Positions 7,789 to 9,727 of a stretch of 9,727 nt of DNA are shown one piece after another. This DNA is from Bacillota bacterium (lineage in GTDB: Bacteria > Bacillota > UBA4882 > JAAYXC01), in the NCBI GenBank assembly GCA_012516115.1, contig JAAYXC010000358.1, positions 1-9,727 of the forward strand, read 5' to 3'. Each line of letters starts with the position of its first letter. Position 1 is the stretch's first letter. A program made the position numbers and the translations under genes. A model generated the notes under the pieces. That model saw only the letters and a program-made list of their open reading frames with translations, was not told the DNA's origin and searched no databases.

Positions 7789-7853
7789 CGTCCGGGCAGG
7801 AAAAAACCCCGGCCGGCAAGAAGTAATCCCATCTTGGAGGGTAAGAAAAGAAA
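7789..7853 (+). promoter_or_regulatory. pyrH leader segment with a possible small hairpin and a distant ribosome binding site
   Basis: This gap lies between the tsf terminator and pyrH. CCGGG (7792-7796) can pair with CCCGG (7808-7812) around an A-rich loop. The A run at 7801-7806 could instead pair with the second T tract of the terminator. The ribosome binding site is GGAGGG (7836-7841), 12 bases from the pyrH ATG, a longer spacing than usual. I see no convincing -35/-10 pair here. Confidence 0.35.
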
Positions 7854-8579
7854 ATGCCAGAACACCCGCGCTACCGCCGCATCGTGCGCAAACTAAGCGG
7901 CGAGGCATTGGCCGGCGAGCGCGGTTTCGGCCTGGACCGCGCGGTGATCGCCTCCATCGCCCAGCAGACCAAAGAGATCGTGGCCATGGGCGTTCAGGTG
8001 GCCGTGGTGGTGGGGGGAGGTAATTTCTGGCGGGGGAAAACCGGCGACCACGAAGGTATCGACCGGGCCACCGCCGATTACATGGGGATGCTGGCCACGG
8101 TCATCAACGCCCTGGCCCTCCAGGACGCCCTGGAAAAGATCGGGGTGGAGACACGGGTCCAGAGTGCCATCGAGATGCGTCAGGTGGCCGAACCCTATAT
8201 CCGTCGGCGGGCCATCCGCCACCTGGAGAAGGGACGGGTGGTCATCTTCGCCGCCGGGACCGGCAACCCCTTCTTCTCTACCGATACGGCCGCCGCCCTG
8301 CGGGCGGCGGAGATCGAGGCCGAGGTGGTGCTCATGGCCAAAAAAGGGGTGGACGGGATCTACGACGCCGATCCCCGCAAAGTGCCCGCGGCCAAGAAGT
8401 TCGATAATCTGCATTATATCGAGGTTTTAAACAAGCGGTTGGGGGTCATGGATTCCACCGCCACCTCGGTTTGTATGGACAACCATATCGCGATGGTGGT
8501 CTTCGATATCAGCCAGGTCGGGAACATCCGCCGAATCGTCCTCGGCGAGAAGATAGGCACCTTGGTGAGGGGGGATTGA
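7854..8579 (+). CDS. pyrH: Uridylate (UMP) kinase
   Basis: UMP kinase phosphorylates UMP to UDP with ATP, the committed step to UTP, CTP and UDP-sugars. It is a hexameric cytoplasmic enzyme of the amino acid kinase fold, unrelated to eukaryotic UMP/CMP kinases. The 241-residue length is standard. Visible motifs are the phosphate-binding KLSGEALAG (residues 13-21), VVVGGGNFWRG (51-61), the UMP-binding stretch ATADYMGMLATVINALALQD (72-91), AAGTGNPFFSTD (133-144), KKGVDGIYDADP (163-174) and VMDSTA (198-203). The ATG at 7854 yields an N-terminus just ahead of the first strand, as in homologues. It is separated from tsf by a strong terminator but nearly abuts frr (2 bases between stop and start), so pyrH and frr are probably cotranscribed. 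UDP-glucose made downstream of UTP is the substrate of the glucan synthase encoded upstream, but a functional link beyond general metabolism is not shown. Confidence 0.97.
   Translation: MPEHPRYRRIVRKLSGEALAGERGFGLDRAVIASIAQQTKEIVAMGVQVAVVVGGGNFWRGKTGDHEGIDRATADYMGMLATVINALALQDALEKIGVETRVQSAIEMRQVAEPYIRRRAIRHLEKGRVVIFAAGTGNPFFSTDTAAALRAAEIEAEVVLMAKKGVDGIYDADPRKVPAAKKFDNLHYIEVLNKRLGVMDSTATSVCMDNHIAMVVFDISQVGNIRRIVLGEKIGTLVRGD
8565..8574 (+). promoter_or_regulatory. Ribosome binding site that decides the frr TTG start
   Basis: GGTGAGGGGG lies inside the last codons of pyrH. It is 7 bases before the TTG at 8582, 10 before the TTG at 8585, and 1 before the TTG at 8576. The spacing favours 8582, which also gives the usual 185-residue family length. 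Confidence 0.65.
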
Positions 8580-8581
8580 AT

Positions 8582-9139
8582 TTGTTGAAGGATCTCCTCA
8601 AGACGACGGAAGAGCATATGCGCGGAGTGGTTGAGACGGCCAGGCGGGAGTTCATGGCCGTGCGGACCGGCCGCGCCAACCCGGCCATCCTGGAACGGGT
8701 CGTGGTGGAATACTACGGGGTCCCGACGCCGCTTAATCAGGTGAGCAACATCATCGCGCCCGAGCCCCGAATGCTCGTCGTCCAACCCTGGGAAAAGAAC
8801 ATGCTTGGGCCCATCGAGAAGGCCATCCTCAATGCGGACCTGGGGCTTACCCCGACCAACGACGGGTACGTCATCCGGATCGTCATCCCTCCCCTGACGG
8901 AGGAACGCCGCCGCGAGCTGGTGAAGCTCGTGCGGAAAGAAGCCGAGGAAAAACGGGTGGCGGTGAGGAACGCCCGGCGGGAAGCCAACGAGAAGATCAA
9001 GGGCATGCAAAAAGCGGGCGAGATCACCGAGGACCAGGAGAAAAAAGCCCTGGAAGACGTCCAGAAACTCACCGACAAGTATATCGAAGAGATCGATAAA
9101 CTCCTCGAGACCAAGGAACGGGAGATCATGGAAGTCTGA
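8582..9139 (+). CDS. frr: Ribosome recycling factor
   Basis: RRF works with EF-G to split the post-termination ribosome and release mRNA and tRNA. Starting at TTG 8582 the product is 185 residues, the common length of the family. It is a helical-hairpin protein: the first long helix includes EEHMRGVVETARREF, followed by the conserved RTGRANPAIL (residues 28-37) and YYGVPTPLNQVSNI of the beta/alpha domain, then IVIPPLTEERRRELVKLVRK, VAVRNARREANEKIK and a C-terminal helix with DKYIEEIDKLLETKE. No ATG or GTG occurs at a sensible position; the frame upstream to 8471 lies inside pyrH and lacks family similarity. It starts 2 bases after the pyrH stop, with its ribosome binding site inside pyrH, suggesting translational coupling. 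Start choice between TTG 8582 and TTG 8585 is not certain. Confidence 0.96.
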   Translation: MLKDLLKTTEEHMRGVVETARREFMAVRTGRANPAILERVVVEYYGVPTPLNQVSNIIAPEPRMLVVQPWEKNMLGPIEKAILNADLGLTPTNDGYVIRIVIPPLTEERRRELVKLVRKEAEEKRVAVRNARREANEKIKGMQKAGEITEDQEKKALEDVQKLTDKYIEEIDKLLETKEREIMEV

Positions 9140-9146
9140 CCGCCCA

Positions 9147-9169
9147 CGACCCCCTCGCCGAGGGGGTCG
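9147..9169 (+). promoter_or_regulatory. Perfect hairpin between frr and uppS, no T tract
   Basis: CGACCCCCTC (9147-9156) pairs perfectly over 10 bp with GAGGGGGTCG (9160-9169), with a 3-base loop GCC. The following bases are ATGCATGCACC, so it lacks the T run of an intrinsic terminator. Its 3' arm carries a G-rich stretch that could act as a ribosome binding site for an ATG at 9170, and it would mask that site when folded. It may equally protect or process the mRNA between frr and uppS. Confidence 0.6.
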
Positions 9170-9199
9170 ATGCATGCACCACGGAGGGAAGAAGAAGCC

Positions 9200-9727
9200 T
9201 TGTCTTTCTGGCGGCGAACCCTGGATTTGAAACGTCTTCTCCGCGGTCGCACCTCTCCGGAGCGCCTGCCGGTCCATGTGGCCATCATCATGGACGGGAA
9301 CGGGCGCTGGGCCAGGCGGCGGGGAATGCCCCGCAGCGCCGGCCACCGGGCGGGGGTGGAACGCATCGAGGAGGTCGTCCGGGTGGCCGCGGATTGCGGG
9401 GTCAAATATCTTACTCTTTTTGCTTTTTCCACTGAAAACTGGCGGCCTTCCCCACAAGAAGTGGGCTATATGATGCAGCTTTTCGCCGAAACCATCACCG
9501 AACGGGCGGAGACACTGCGGGCGCAGGGGGTGGCCCTCCATTTCATCGGCCGCCGGGACCGTTTGCCGGCGGAACTGGTAACCAGGATGGCGGCCGTGGA
9601 GGCCATGCTGCCGGCGGAGAAGAAGATGACCCTGGTCATCGCCATCGACTACGGCGCACGGGACGAGATCCTCCAGGCCGCCCGGCAGATCGCCATGGCG
9701 GCCAGGGAGGGACGTCTGCCCCCGGAA
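9200..9727 (+). CDS. uppS: Undecaprenyl diphosphate synthase (cis-prenyltransferase), N-terminal part; cut by the window end
   Basis: UppS extends farnesyl diphosphate with isopentenyl diphosphate to the C55 lipid carrier used for peptidoglycan and other wall polymers. About 176 of an expected 240-260 residues are visible. Family motifs are HVAIIMDGNGRWA with the catalytic Asp (residue 32 from the TTG start), SAGHRAG, LFAFSTENWRPS and FIGRRDRLP. The usual NYGGR motif reads DYGAR here (IAIDYGARDEI). The TTG at 9200 follows GGAGGG (9183-9188) by 11 bases and gives a short basic N-terminus. An in-frame ATG at 9170 would add ten residues (MHAPRREEEA), with a ribosome binding site only inside the 9147-9169 hairpin, so I prefer TTG. 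It follows frr by 60 bases, in the usual Firmicute order; cdsA and dxr would be expected beyond the window. Confidence 0.94.
   Translation, partial: MSFWRRTLDLKRLLRGRTSPERLPVHVAIIMDGNGRWARRRGMPRSAGHRAGVERIEEVVRVAADCGVKYLTLFAFSTENWRPSPQEVGYMMQLFAETITERAETLRAQGVALHFIGRRDRLPAELVTRMAAVEAMLPAEKKMTLVIAIDYGARDEILQAARQIAMAAREGRLPPE

Noticed and set aside
7021..7908. Minus-strand open frame of 295 codons opposite tsf
   Set aside because: It runs across the terminator region and opposite conserved EF-Ts sequence, with no family features of its own.
8471..8581. N-terminal extension of frr into pyrH
   Set aside because: The extra residues are an out-of-frame translation of conserved pyrH sequence, and the 185-residue RRF starts at the TTG at 8582.
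9147..9169. frr-uppS hairpin as an intrinsic terminator
   Set aside because: No run of Ts follows the stem, which is required for an intrinsic terminator.
8414..9541. Minus-strand open frame of 375 codons spanning frr and the start of uppS
   Set aside because: It is antisense to two conserved genes and crosses the frr-uppS hairpin; the His/Pro/Gly-rich product looks like a shadow.
1..9727. tRNA or rRNA genes, CRISPR arrays, insertion sequences or attachment sites
   Set aside because: I saw no repeat-spacer pattern, transposase-like protein, terminal inverted repeats or RNA gene structure; coding sequence fills almost the whole window.

Overview
The window reads almost entirely left to right on the + strand, is GC-rich and shows no sign of mobile DNA. 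It contains the 3' two thirds of a very large cyclic beta-1,2-glucan synthase gene, followed by the translation/cell-wall cluster rpsB - tsf - pyrH - frr - uppS. That gene order is typical of Firmicutes. The high GC, the frequent TTG starts with purine-rich Shine-Dalgarno sequences, and the Arg/Glu-rich proteins suggest a high-GC, possibly thermophilic, clostridial-type Firmicute (Moorella/Ammonifex-like). The genus is inference.

Positions 1-5790 encode the C-terminal ~1,930 residues of a protein of the NdvB/Cgs type. The window opens inside the gene, so the membrane region and the GT84 glucosyltransferase domain lie upstream and are not seen. The visible part has a glycoamylase-like middle domain (the region assigned to cyclisation in this family), two beta-supersandwich segments, and a GH94 phosphorylase-type alpha/alpha barrel with its signature motifs intact.

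Positions 5787-5937 form the control region of the ribosomal cluster. A strong sigma-A type promoter (TTGACG, 18-base spacer, extended -10 TGGTATACT) has its -35 box overlapping the stop codon of the glucan synthase gene. A leader of about 113 nt with a GC hairpin precedes rpsB. No terminator separates the glucan synthase gene from rpsB.

Positions 5938-9727 hold ribosomal protein S2, elongation factor Ts, UMP kinase, ribosome recycling factor and the start of undecaprenyl diphosphate synthase, which is cut by the window end. Two perfect intrinsic terminators, one between rpsB and tsf and one between tsf and pyrH, divide the cluster into graded units. A third perfect hairpin without a U tract lies between frr and uppS. 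The cluster joins translation (S2, EF-Ts, RRF), pyrimidine nucleotide supply (PyrH) and lipid carrier synthesis for the wall (UppS).

I see no undescribed multi-gene system here. The most interesting material is regulatory: the promoter overlapping the upstream gene, the two intra-operon terminators with no visible promoter behind them, and the hairpin near the uppS start.
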